From assembly GCF_030145145.1 (NCBI RefSeq), contig NZ_JAQYWD010000020.1, positions 1-64,000 of the forward strand: 64,000 bases of DNA, in the 5' to 3' direction. The notes beneath the pieces are model-generated. The model had not been told where the DNA came from, searched no databases, and was given only the letters and a program-made list of their open reading frames with translations. Positions 7,993-16,101 of this stretch are shown here, piece after piece (the stretch's first letter is position 1; each line of letters opens with the position of its first letter). Source of the stretch: Desulfobacula sp. Lineage in GTDB: Bacteria; Desulfobacterota; Desulfobacteria; Desulfobacterales; Desulfobacteraceae. Made by a program: the position numbers and the translations under genes.

Positions 7993-8507
7993 ACGATGGA
8001 AATAAATCAATTCATGAATTTGATGTAGATTTAGTATATGGCATGTGCTGATGGACTCTGGGTATTGTATTTATTTATGCCGGCCTCACCAAATTGTTCA
8101 CCCCAACGGTATTTGCTGTTCTCATCGATGCTTACGGCATTGTCCCGGATATCATGCTTATGCCGGTTGCTGTTTTTTTACCGACTCTGGAGGTAGCTGC
8201 AGGGATTGGTATTCTGTTCGATATCAAGGGCAGTCTGACAATAATCCTGGGGCTGGTAGTCCTGTTTTTGCTCATACTGGGATACGGCATTCATATGGGG
8301 CTGGACGTGGACTGCGGCTGTTTCGGTCCAGAAGACCCAGAGGTTAAAGCTTTTCACGGATTGAGGACCGCATTTAACAGGGATCTGATCATGCTGGCCG
8401 GTATCTGCTTTACCTTTGGCTGGCGAAAATTTCGGGGGATTTCCCCCAAAACATTTACCTATTATTTTAGCATATACAGAGTGGTTAAAAAGGAGAACAT
8501 GACATGA
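7989..8507 (+). CDS. MauE/DoxX-type membrane protein with an in-frame TGA at codon 21
   Basis: Membrane protein of the MauE/DoxX thiol-redox type. From the TGA onward the frame reads TLGIVFIYAGLTKLF (first transmembrane segment), then VFAVLIDAYGIVPD, two further hydrophobic segments, a VDCGCFGPED cysteine motif and a last helix. The same CGC-F motif occurs in the 53564 gene. The natural first segment lies upstream of the first downstream start (TTG 8094). Upstream in the same frame are 20 sense codons beginning at ATG 7989, which overlaps the previous stop as ATGA, then a TGA at 8049-8051. Either the gene is broken by one nonsense mutation, or TGA is read (as selenocysteine or otherwise). The end overlaps the rhodanese start by 4 nt. 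Confidence 0.7.
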
Positions 8508-9040
8508 AAAAAATTATTTGGATACTGAAGCTCGCACTGGTTGGAACTCTGATCATGGGATTTGTGTCACCAGCATTTGCATTCCTGGACAACAAATTTA
8601 AAAAGGAATTGGAAAAGGAAAATGCAGCGGTCAAGCTGGTACATGAGGTTCAGCGCGGTGGTTATGACGTGGTTAAGACGGATGAACTGAAAGCTTGGAT
8701 AGATCAAGGCAAAGATATGGTTATTGTGGATACCATGCCCTATGAAGCCAGTTATAAGAAAAATCATGTCCCCGGTGCTGTCCAGTTTCTTTTTCCCATT
8801 CCGGATATGAACGAATGGGATACCAGGGAAACCGATGGTAAATCCCAGGCAGAGTTTGAAAAACTGCTGGGGCCGGATAAAAATAAAACCATTGTGGTGT
8901 ATTGCAGATTTGTAAAATGCACCCGGAGTCACAATGGGGCGACCTGGGTGAAAAAAATGGGATATAAAAATATCTACCGGTACACAGGTGGCATTTTTGC
9001 ATGGAAGGGCGCAGAATACCGTATTGAGAAAACGCAATAG
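8504..9040 (+). CDS. Periplasmic rhodanese-domain protein
   Basis: A 178-residue protein with a signal peptide (hydrophobic KLALVGTLIMGFVSPAFA, cleavage after AFA at about residue 26) and one rhodanese domain (about 50-175). The domain shows VIVDTMPYEASYKKNHVPGA, then the active-site loop VVYCRFVKCTRS with the persulfide cysteine, and GGIFAWKGA at the end. Rhodaneses move sulfane sulfur between thiols. It overlaps the MauE-like gene by 4 nt (ATGA) and is followed 17 bp later by a C_GCAxxG_C_C protein, so the trio is very likely one transcript for thiol or sulfur handling in the cell envelope. Confidence 0.85.
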   Translation: MKKIIWILKLALVGTLIMGFVSPAFAFLDNKFKKELEKENAAVKLVHEVQRGGYDVVKTDELKAWIDQGKDMVIVDTMPYEASYKKNHVPGAVQFLFPIPDMNEWDTRETDGKSQAEFEKLLGPDKNKTIVVYCRFVKCTRSHNGATWVKKMGYKNIYRYTGGIFAWKGAEYRIEKTQ

Positions 9041-9057
9041 GGCAGACGTTAGGAAAA

Positions 9058-9630
9058 TTGATGTTTTATCCTGAGTTTAAAAATAAAACCGATTCGGAAA
9101 CCGAAAATCTGGTCATCCGGTTGAAAGATCATGCCAGAAATCTGTATGAAACCCGGCAATTTCTCTGTACGGAAGCTGTTCTGGTCGCTCTTAACCAGGG
9201 GTTGGACGGCGGTCTGACTGAAGATCAGGCTGTTACCATGGGTGCACCCTTCTGTGTGGCTATGGGGGACAGCGGGTGTCTATGCGGAGCCCTGAGTGGA
9301 GCAGTGCTGGCTACAGGTCTGCTCATGGGTAAAAACCGGCCTTATACACACCGTAAAGAAATGAGAGAGAGTGGCATGATCCTGCACAACACGTTTAAGG
9401 CGGTTAATGGAGCTACTTGCTGCCGGGTGCTTTCAAAAAAGGTAAAACATGATAAGAAGGCCCATTTCAAACAATGCGCAAATCTCACGGCAGAGGCTGC
9501 GGAAATGGCCGTAAGATTAATCCTGGAAAAACGGCCGGATCTGATTCCGGTTGCCTGCTCTCGGCCCCGCCCCCGTCATCACTGCCAGTTAAGCGGCCTT
9601 GCGGTAAAACTTTTCAAGCGAATATTTTAA
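9058..9630 (+). CDS. C_GCAxxG_C_C-family redox protein
   Basis: A 190-residue protein with the cysteine pattern of this family: FLCTEAVLVAL (first Cys), GAPFCVAMGDSGCLCGALSGA (the GCxCGALxG core, about residues 75-95), NGATCCRVL and FKQCANL. Family members are small proteins of anaerobes, often beside redox genes, thought to use the cysteines for thiol or metal chemistry; precise function is unknown, and selenocysteine variants are known in other anaerobes. Here all positions are ordinary cysteine codons. A basic, proline-rich tail after residue 165 goes beyond the usual end. The GGAAAA before ATG 9058 is a weak ribosome-binding site. Confidence 0.78.
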   Translation: MMFYPEFKNKTDSETENLVIRLKDHARNLYETRQFLCTEAVLVALNQGLDGGLTEDQAVTMGAPFCVAMGDSGCLCGALSGAVLATGLLMGKNRPYTHRKEMRESGMILHNTFKAVNGATCCRVLSKKVKHDKKAHFKQCANLTAEAAEMAVRLILEKRPDLIPVACSRPRPRHHCQLSGLAVKLFKRIF

Positions 9631-9716
9631 ATCCTTTTCAGGTGGTCCCAATATAGCCAGGACCTGATCCTATGATAGCTTAATTTGCTCTCCTTTTTTT
9701 GAGAGAGGATGACATA

Positions 9717-11219
9717 TTATTCCAATTGTTCCTCAATAGTTTGTAAAAGATAAATGCCTTCTATCAGACCAATTTTGCGATCATTATTGATGTCGGTGGC
9801 GGTACCCAATTTTTCCGGTGTGATCCCAACGACAACCTTAAGAGCATAAATAGCATCGGAAATATCCATTGATCCATATCGAAGGACAGCCAACATGGCA
9901 TATGAATTATCATCTGATTGCCTACCCGCACTTACCAGGATTTTATTATCCCGCTGCAATACCACATTCGCGCTGTAGTCATATTGACTAAGATTTGCTG
10001 TTATCTTGCCATCCCCTGAATCAAATGTTGTATCCAGAGAACCGTCAGTATTGTAGCGGGCAATTTCTAAATCGTAGTTGTAATCAGAAGAGCGTCCACT
10101 ACCGTAAGCAATAATTTTTCCGTCTATTTGCAGCGCAATTCCGCTTACACTTGATGTTAGACCTGCAAAAACAGTTGAAACACAACCATCAATATCAAAT
10201 GTTGTGTCCAGAGAACCGTTACTATTGAAACGAATCAAAAGAAATTCTCTATCGTTAGGGCTTGTTGAAACGCCGGATGTCCAACCCCCAACTATAATTT
10301 TACCATTAGCATCAATGACTACATCACTTCCTCGACTGTGGTGGCCTGAAAGCATAACCAACTTACCGTCATTACTGAAAGTGGTATCCAGTGCTCCACT
10401 CGATGTAAGTCGAAGGATACTGATTTTATGCCTGCCATCAGCCCCCTGTCCATAGCCGGCAACAACAATATTTCCATCATCCTGGATAGCAACGGCACTT
10501 GCAGTTTCTAATGTGTTCTCTGTGAAATGTTCACGCACATATCCGCTGTTGCCAAATGTAGTATCCAGACGACCATCAACATTAAAACGCATGATAAGAA
10601 ATCGATTGTTATATCCTACCATATAATATCCAGCAGCAATAATTTTACCATCCGGCTGCAAGACGATATCAAAAATACCATCAGCTGACCCTATGTTGGC
10701 GTTTATCTCGACCTTGCCATCTGTGCTAAAGCTTGTATCTAAAGAACCATCCTTGTTGTAGCGAACTAAAGCACAGTTCCACCAAGTCCAATCAAAACCG
10801 CTGTTATCTCTAACATTGGGGTCGGTTCGTGTTGTGCCGCCCACAATAATTTTCCCATCTGTCTGGATTGCTATGGCCCCGGCGGTTTCATCCGAGTACT
10901 GTGGTTCCGAAGAAAAAAAATCAGTGGTTACCTTACCATCACCATCAAAACTGGTATCTAAAACACCGGAACTGGTATAGCGAGCAATAATGATGTCACT
11001 TCCATAAGTAGTGGAACCAGATCTATTACTACCAACCTGAACGATTTTGCCATCATTTTGCAGGACAATTTTGCCGTTATTAAGTGATTTGGTTGGGGTC
11101 CAGATGGCTTCCGCGATGCCTTTAGTGCCGAAACTATTATCAGGTTCGTTGAGCTCGGCACCACATATACTGGTCATTAATAATAAAATAGCGATGGCAG
11201 ACAGCGTTTGATTTTTCAA
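9717..11219 (-). CDS. Secreted delta-60 repeat protein with dockerin-like C-terminus
   Basis: A 500-residue protein with a signal peptide (AIAILLLMTSICGAE). It consists of about seven repeats of roughly 60 residues, each with a phrase like LDTSFDGDGKV followed by a beta strand and QxDGKIIVxG; this is the delta-60 type that forms a beta-propeller-like extracellular fold. The last 60 residues contain DINNDRKIGLIEGIYLLQ, resembling a dockerin or EF-hand calcium loop. The same kind of element stands at the start of the broken protein at 11848. Likely exported and calcium-bound; partner and function unknown. No neighbouring gene shares its transcript. Confidence 0.8.
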   Translation of the reverse strand: MKNQTLSAIAILLLMTSICGAELNEPDNSFGTKGIAEAIWTPTKSLNNGKIVLQNDGKIVQVGSNRSGSTTYGSDIIIARYTSSGVLDTSFDGDGKVTTDFFSSEPQYSDETAGAIAIQTDGKIIVGGTTRTDPNVRDNSGFDWTWWNCALVRYNKDGSLDTSFSTDGKVEINANIGSADGIFDIVLQPDGKIIAAGYYMVGYNNRFLIMRFNVDGRLDTTFGNSGYVREHFTENTLETASAVAIQDDGNIVVAGYGQGADGRHKISILRLTSSGALDTTFSNDGKLVMLSGHHSRGSDVVIDANGKIIVGGWTSGVSTSPNDREFLLIRFNSNGSLDTTFDIDGCVSTVFAGLTSSVSGIALQIDGKIIAYGSGRSSDYNYDLEIARYNTDGSLDTTFDSGDGKITANLSQYDYSANVVLQRDNKILVSAGRQSDDNSYAMLAVLRYGSMDISDAIYALKVVVGITPEKLGTATDINNDRKIGLIEGIYLLQTIEEQLE

Positions 11220-11342
11220 ATTATTTATTCCCCTTAATCGATAGCCCGGATAGAATCTAAAGTGCCGTTAACGGTTGTATCGTAATGAAGACATGTCAGC
11301 TTTATAAGAACAATACTGTTGGAAGTCAAGGATTTGAATCCT

Positions 11343-11498
11343 TTATCTGAAAGGAACGCAGACTTACCGTATGATAAACAGCTGAAGTTTCGTATTGGGG
11401 TTAATATCGGCGATGCAGTGCAGAACGGTTACAGCCTGTAAGGTGAAGGGGTCAATATCGCTGCCCGTATCGAAGGCTTAGCTGATCCTGGAGGCGGG
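11343..11498 (+). pseudogene. Class III adenylate/guanylate cyclase fragment
   Basis: About 52 codons read LKFRIGVNIGDAVQNGYSL, then a TAA, then GEGVNIAARIEGLADPGG. This matches the metal/substrate-binding centre of class III nucleotide cyclases (R-I-G-V-N-x-G-D ... Y-G-x-x-V-N-I-A-A-R-x-E); the TAA stands where a Tyr is expected. No catalytic remainder is found on either side. It is a dead fragment, and not a shifted copy of the intact cyclase at 38477. Confidence 0.8.
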
Positions 11499-11847
11499 AA
11501 AAAGACTTTTTTGTCTTCGGTATCAGGATAGTCAGGGGTAGGATTTTTTTATTTAAAAATAGGGATTTTTAACTATTGACGGACCAAATTTAACTTGCTA
11601 AGCAATCCTAACCGATTGATAAAACATGATCATTCTAACTTGTTTAGAAACAGGGTACGAATTTCTTGTTTCTTTTTCTGAGACAAAAATGATCACAGTA
11701 AACGCTAATTTAATTACACCGTTTTTAACGGGCAAAAATTGAATACCAATTAGAGGGAGGGACTATCCCCATATTTCTATCAATCTTCTATGGAATCAGG
11801 GCTTCAAGATCCATAACCAAAAATTTATTATTAAGGAATTATTAATT
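11499..11847 (+). other. AT-rich intergenic stretch
   Basis: About 350 bp between the cyclase fragment and the truncated beta-helix gene. No open frame with domain similarity and no clear repeat was seen. It must hold whatever promoter drives the gene at 11848. Confidence 0.4.
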
Positions 11848-12177
11848 ATGGCGACCCAAATAGTGCAAAGGTATTTGCTGAATTTGTTTTTTTTCTCAGT
11901 CTTGTGCATTTTGATCTATGGCACAGCCCATGCATTTACCCTTGGAGATGTTGACAAAGATAGCAGTATACAGTTATCCGAGGCAGTTTATGCTTTACAA
12001 GTTACTTCGGGTGCAAGAACGATACTGTCCACAGGTATAATTGATGTTCCAGACAACTTTGCCACTATACAGGAAGCCATTGATGCAGCAGTTGAAGGTG
12101 ACACCATTAAAGTGGCATCCGGGACTTACAATGAAAATATTTTCATTAGAAAAGATCATATCATCATAGAATGCTGA
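11848..12177 (+). pseudogene. Truncated secreted beta-helix protein with dockerin-like start
   Basis: 109 residues: signal peptide (FFFSVLCILIYGTAHAF), a calcium-loop segment DVDKDSSIQLSEAVYALQ, then FATIQEAIDAAVEGDTIKVA followed by SGTYNENIFI. The latter is the classical opening of right-handed parallel beta-helix proteins (pectate-lyase/NosD type), which go on for several hundred residues. Here the frame ends at TGA TGA after IIIEC, and no further turns follow before the convergent methyltransferase gene at 12227. I read it as a 3'-truncated gene. Its calcium-loop segment resembles the tail of the 9717-11219 protein. Confidence 0.65.
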
Positions 12178-12226
12178 TGAATTCAATTTGAAAATGACCA
12201 CTGGAAAATGAAGTCAAGGGGGTATT

Positions 12227-13009
12227 TTAAAAGATTTTTTTTTGTCCCAGGACAAGAAAAACGTTTCTTTTAAAAAAAAGATCATTTTTTTTATAATGAA
12301 AGTAATTTTTGATTATATCGTCCTTTAGCCCTGTTTCTATTCGCTGTATGAGACGGACGGTATCTTTATCACTACGAACCGCATGGTTTAGATAATCGTT
12401 CAGGTTCAAATCAATCGCAACCTCCATAGTGGATAAAATTTCAACATCATGTTGTTGATACAGGTCAAGAATAAAGTCTCTGGAGCATGTGACCATGTGA
12501 GCGGCATCCACCAGCTGTTCAAAAGATTCAAAAAAATCGTTAACATACTTGTCATCATAGGCAACGATATCCTGGATTGAGATCCTTCCCTGTTGACGGC
12601 AACACCGCTTCATCTCCTTGAAGATTGAATCATGCTCCGAATAATGATGAAACGCAGATTTTGATATCACAATAGAAAATATCCCGGATTCATCTGGCAG
12701 ACTTACTGCGTCGCCACATCGAAAGGTGGTGTTTGTGATCCCGAATGCCTGAGACTGCTGCTTTGCCAGGGCAATCATTTTATCAGACAAATCAACACCG
12801 GTTGCATGAGTGATATTTTGTGCACAAAAAAGGCAGAATTCGCCACTGCCGCATGAGACATCCAGGAGCCTGTCTTCATGCATCATTCTGCAGAAATCAT
12901 AATAGTAACCCGCATAGTCCTCATTTTTTGTTACTGACCATCTGCTGAATTTTTCAGCCTGCCGGTCAAACTGGAGACGAACGACCTTTTTAGAATTGTT
13001 CTGTTTCAT
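12227..13009 (-). CDS. SAM-dependent methyltransferase (class I)
   Basis: A 260-residue methyltransferase. SAM-binding motif I is LLDVSCGSGEFCLF (about residues 50-63), followed by TGVDLSDKMIALAK (acidic loop) and the post-II region VISKSAFHHYSEHDSIFKEM, which resembles UbiE/Methyltransf_11 enzymes. The N-terminal RLQFDRQAEKFS phrase also fits that group. Substrate unknown. ATG 13009 has AGGA eight bases upstream and overlaps the end of the PadR regulator gene by 20 nt; an ATG at 13036 is less likely. Position after a PadR gene implies regulation by it. It may modify a small lipophilic compound such as a quinone or toxin; this is inference. Confidence 0.8.
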   Translation of the reverse strand: MKQNNSKKVVRLQFDRQAEKFSRWSVTKNEDYAGYYYDFCRMMHEDRLLDVSCGSGEFCLFCAQNITHATGVDLSDKMIALAKQQSQAFGITNTTFRCGDAVSLPDESGIFSIVISKSAFHHYSEHDSIFKEMKRCCRQQGRISIQDIVAYDDKYVNDFFESFEQLVDAAHMVTCSRDFILDLYQQHDVEILSTMEVAIDLNLNDYLNHAVRSDKDTVRLIQRIETGLKDDIIKNYFHYKKNDLFFKRNVFLVLGQKKIF

Positions 13010-13538
13010 TAGAAGCGTCCTTTTCATACTCCTCAATCAAGCCATCCGACCAGTTGATCATGGTGGTGAACAACTGGTCATATTGTTCCATTATGGCCTT
13101 TCCTCCCATCGGGGGATCTTTGATGACTTCCTGATCTTTTTTCAGATTGGCATAACTGCTTTGGAAGTATTGCTTCAGGTTTTTGAGCATGGCAATACCC
13201 CTGTCTTTGTCAACCAAATCCAGGTTGATCAAAAATGCATTAAAATCAAAATAAATCGGACTTGGCGTTTTGGAAAACCTGCCCATCAGTTCATCAAAGT
13301 ATTCATTGCCGGAAGCCGTAATGGTGTATATCACTTTTTCAGGCATGTTGCCGGTTTTAGCTTTTCCGGTAGAAAGATAGCCTTTTTCAGCCAACTTCTT
13401 CAAATTTTGATAGACCGTCGGAGCTCCGATTTTCATCCAGTTTTTGAGCCGGATATACGCAATGTGCTTATTCATTTCATATGCATTCATGCTTTGCTTT
13501 TTCAATATCCCAAGGATGACCAGATTGACAGCAGACAT
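12990..13538 (-). CDS. PadR-family transcriptional regulator
   Basis: A 182-residue protein with the PadR winged helix at the N-terminus: VNLVILGILKKQSMNAYEM, then GAPTVYQNLKKLAEKGYL and a beta-wing ending VIYTITASGNEYF. The C-terminal half is the Vir_act_alpha_C-type helical region used for dimerisation. PadR repressors commonly control detoxification or transport genes next to them. It overlaps the methyltransferase start and follows the ATPase gene by about 28 bp on the same strand, so all three may be one transcript from the promoter at 14398-14427. It might bind the palindrome there. Confidence 0.88.
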   Translation of the reverse strand: MSAVNLVILGILKKQSMNAYEMNKHIAYIRLKNWMKIGAPTVYQNLKKLAEKGYLSTGKAKTGNMPEKVIYTITASGNEYFDELMGRFSKTPSPIYFDFNAFLINLDLVDKDRGIAMLKNLKQYFQSSYANLKKDQEVIKDPPMGGKAIMEQYDQLFTTMINWSDGLIEEYEKDASNETEQF

Positions 13539-13566
13539 ACAGACTCCTTTTGATCATAGGTTTAAA

Positions 13567-14322
13567 TTATGCACAATGACTGGATTTTTGAGATGGTAAT
13601 CCAGGGTTCTTAATAAATTGATCCGGACGGTTCATAAATGTTTTATAGATTTTGTAATACTCAGTGTCTTCATAGTTTATTGGTTCAATTACCGGATTAT
13701 CAAAATTGTAGATACGAGAACTCGGACACGCCAGCAACAATGGAGAATGGGTCACAATAATGAACTGGGCATGACCCTGATGGCTTATTTTAATTAATAG
13801 ATTTAAAAGTTCTATTAAAGACGATGGAGACAAAGCAGTTTCCGGTTCATCCAAAAAGTAGATTCCTTTGATGCTGTATCGAGATTGGAAATAAGACATA
13901 AGGGATTGGCCATGAGATTGGGTAACCAGTGATTTCCCTCCAAAATAATTTAGCATTTTGACATCATTAACCGCCCATTCTTCAAGGATTTTTGAAAAAT
14001 GTGAAAAAATTTGGGATCCAAAAAAAGAACCCGGTACCGGGTCGTCTGCCCACTGAACGGTAATGGTTTTATATAAATCCTCTTCATAAGGGTTGGGTTC
14101 GTGTCTCAACCCAGTATCATCCTGCCAGATATGGATACCGCATCTAATAGCAATAGCTTTGAGCAAAGTGGATTTTCCTGTTCCATTCTCACCGCAGAAA
14201 AGTGTAATGGGCGTGTCAAACTGAATTTTATCCGTATTCTGAAATATTTTCAGGTCAAACGGGTAATAATCAAACACAGGAAATTTTTCTTGATGGATAT
14301 TCACCTGTTTCAAATAAATCAA
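13567..14322 (-). CDS. AAA/ABC-type predicted ATPase (AAA_21 group)
   Basis: A 251-residue ATPase with ABC-like layout: Walker A FCGENGTGKSTLLKAIA (about residues 44-60), signature-like SHGQSLMSYF (about 150), Walker B GIYFLDEPETALSPSS (about 170-185) and switch histidine FIIVTHSPLL. No membrane domain or transporter partner, so it is a soluble SMC/OLD-like ATPase rather than an importer. Translation starts at TTG 14322, with AGGAG seven bases ahead. It stands at the head of a leftward PadR/methyltransferase group and has a strong promoter with an embedded palindrome. Often such genes are stand-alone housekeeping ATPases of unknown role. Confidence 0.8.
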   Translation of the reverse strand: MIYLKQVNIHQEKFPVFDYYPFDLKIFQNTDKIQFDTPITLFCGENGTGKSTLLKAIAIRCGIHIWQDDTGLRHEPNPYEEDLYKTITVQWADDPVPGSFFGSQIFSHFSKILEEWAVNDVKMLNYFGGKSLVTQSHGQSLMSYFQSRYSIKGIYFLDEPETALSPSSLIELLNLLIKISHQGHAQFIIVTHSPLLLACPSSRIYNFDNPVIEPINYEDTEYYKIYKTFMNRPDQFIKNPGLPSQKSSHCA

Positions 14323-14397
14323 TTTGATTCTCCTTTATATTTCTATTTTCCGGTTAAATCAAATCGGCCTGATGGTTGCAGCAGCCAATCAAAAAAA

Positions 14398-14427
14398 ATA
14401 GTAGTATGTATCATACTACTATGTCAA
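14398..14427 (-). promoter_or_regulatory. Strong promoter with perfect 11-3-11 palindrome (operator)
   Basis: On the - strand TTGACA (plus 14422-14427) and TACTAT (plus 14398-14403) are spaced by 18 bp. A perfect palindrome with 11-bp arms ATAGTAGTATG (14398-14408) and its complement (14412-14422) around TAT covers the spacer and the -10 box. A bound dimer there would block RNA polymerase. The PadR protein encoded downstream is the obvious candidate. Confidence 0.7.
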
Positions 14428-14716
14428 TAAAATTTATTTAAAACACTATGCAGTATGCCTCCTCGGACAAAGGGAAAGTCATTTGTTTTATTTTAAGTCC
14501 TTTGGAATTTTATAAAATTTTCAGAAAGGAGTGTACAAAAAATGCGTGTCATTATTGCCGATTTCCGGTTAAATTGCACCTAAATCTTTCCCCCAAAGGA
14601 TACACCCTAAAAACGGGGATGAAGCGTTGTAAATACAGAGACATTTTAGAAAAAATAAACATAAAAAAAACAGATTTAACATATCCTTTGAAAAAGATTG
14701 AATATAAAAAATATTG

Positions 14717-14865
14717 ATGAAGGATCTTGCTCAAAAAATACGTAACATGCTGGATGAAAAAGATTCGTGGATATATTAATATTCGGAAGTTAAAAAGCAA
14801 ACCCGGATAAGGACTTGATCCGGGAGCGGTTTGTCCATCCGATGGCATGGTATCGGAAGAATTAA
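14717..14865 (+). pseudogene. Frameshifted small gene remnant
   Basis: Coding-like sequence seems to run through three frames: MKDLAQKIRNMLDEKDSW from ATG 14717, then INIRKLKSKP in a second frame, then DKDLIRERFVHPMAWYRKN to the TAA at 14863-14865. The last frame has a convincing protein-like composition and natural end. A short hairpin (CCCGGAT 14802-14808 with ATCCGGG 14818-14824) lies at the second shift. Family unknown. It could alternatively be random. Confidence 0.35.
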
Positions 14866-14961
14866 ATATAGAAATAATAAGGGAAATTTAGTATATCATT
14901 TTCTGGGTTTGTGAAGTTGCTGTTTATAACTGCGCGATTAAGCAAGTGAAGGAAAAGGATA

Positions 14962-16101
14962 ATGATAAATTCACAGAGACTGGCTCAAAGATTTAAAGCC
15001 CTTGTTGAAATTGATTCTCTTTCCCGCCAGGAGAGAGCGGTTGCGCTGGAACTTGAAAAAATACTGACCACAATGGGTGCAACGGTCTGTTATGACACTG
15101 CAAAAGAAGCGGTGGAGGGCAATTGCTCAAACCTTGTGGCCAAATTTAAAGGGACGGTTGATGCAGACCCTATCTTTTTATCCGGTCACATGGATACGGT
15201 TGGTCCTGGAAAAGGAATAAAAGTCCGGTATGAGGAGGGGATTTTTAAAAGCGACGGCACCACCATTTTAGGGGCAGATGACAAATCCGCCATTGCCATT
15301 ATTCTGGAGGTCATGGACGTAATCCTGGAAAACAATATTGATCATTCACCTGTTGAAATTGTTTTTACGGTTTGTGAAGAAATCGGCCTGTTAGGGGCAA
15401 AAAATTTTGATTACGCTTTAATGGATTCAAAATTCGGGTACATACTGGATTCAACCGATACCGAAGGGATTGTCACAAAGGCGCCGGCGGCCAACAAGAT
15501 TAACATTAAAATTCATGGCAAGGCCGCCCATGCCGGAGCAGAACCGGAAAATGGGATAAATGCGATTGCGGTTGCCTCAAAAGCCATTTCAGGACTTCAG
15601 TTGGGTCGCATTGATGAAGAGACCACCTGTAACCTTGGCATTATAATGGGGGGGGTTGCCACCAATATTGTCCCAGCGCTTGTTGAAATTCATGGGGAAG
15701 CCCGAAGCCATGATGTACAAAAATTAAAACAGGTGACAGACAGTATTGTGACCGCATTTTATACTGCGGCCGATAGGATCAGAAACGATTCAGATCTTCC
15801 CAGGATAGAGGCCCTTGTTGAAAATGATTTTCCCCCTACAGATATTCCCGAAGACCACAAGGCCATTCAACTTGCCAGGAAAGCGGCAGAGAATATCGGT
15901 ATCACTCTGGCAAGCAGGACCATTGGTGGTGGGGCAGATGCAAATATTTTTTTTAGCAGGGGGATTGTTGCCGGTGTTCTGGGAACCGGTATGACCGACG
16001 TCCACACCTTGAATGAATCCATTGATATCAAGGATATGGAAAATTCAGCAAGGCTGGTATTAGAAATTTTAAAGGTCCATGCCGCAGGAGACCTGTCCTA
16101 A
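14962..16101 (+). CDS. M20-family peptidase, PepT-like
   Basis: A 379-residue cytoplasmic zinc aminopeptidase of the M20/peptidase T type. Metal and catalytic residues are visible: SGHMDTVGPG (His and catalytic Asp), ILGADDKSA (bridging Asp), CEEIGLLGA (catalytic Glu and ligand Glu), LDSTDTEG (Asp), and the late His in TDVHTLNES. The dimerisation (lid) domain occupies about 180-290 with HGKAAHAGAEPENGINA. Such enzymes cut small peptides from the N-terminus. GGATA precedes ATG 14962. The stop is immediately followed by the GTG of larC, so translation is coupled and the gene heads a housekeeping run. Confidence 0.9.
   Translation: MINSQRLAQRFKALVEIDSLSRQERAVALELEKILTTMGATVCYDTAKEAVEGNCSNLVAKFKGTVDADPIFLSGHMDTVGPGKGIKVRYEEGIFKSDGTTILGADDKSAIAIILEVMDVILENNIDHSPVEIVFTVCEEIGLLGAKNFDYALMDSKFGYILDSTDTEGIVTKAPAANKINIKIHGKAAHAGAEPENGINAIAVASKAISGLQLGRIDEETTCNLGIIMGGVATNIVPALVEIHGEARSHDVQKLKQVTDSIVTAFYTAADRIRNDSDLPRIEALVENDFPPTDIPEDHKAIQLARKAAENIGITLASRTIGGGADANIFFSRGIVAGVLGTGMTDVHTLNESIDIKDMENSARLVLEILKVHAAGDLS

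Noticed and set aside
8045-8347. Overlapping + strand frame of about 100 residues in the MauE region
   Set aside because: It is in another frame from the MauE transmembrane segments and gives no family similarity; the MauE frame explains the region.
8504-9040. Antisense frames across the rhodanese gene
   Set aside because: Long complementary frames are shadows of the coding bias; they have no start signals and no domain.
14448-14717. An 89-residue open frame on the + strand
   Set aside because: No ribosome-binding site, no recognisable domain, and the translation is biased towards lysine and cysteine like random AT-rich sequence; it overlaps no conserved element.
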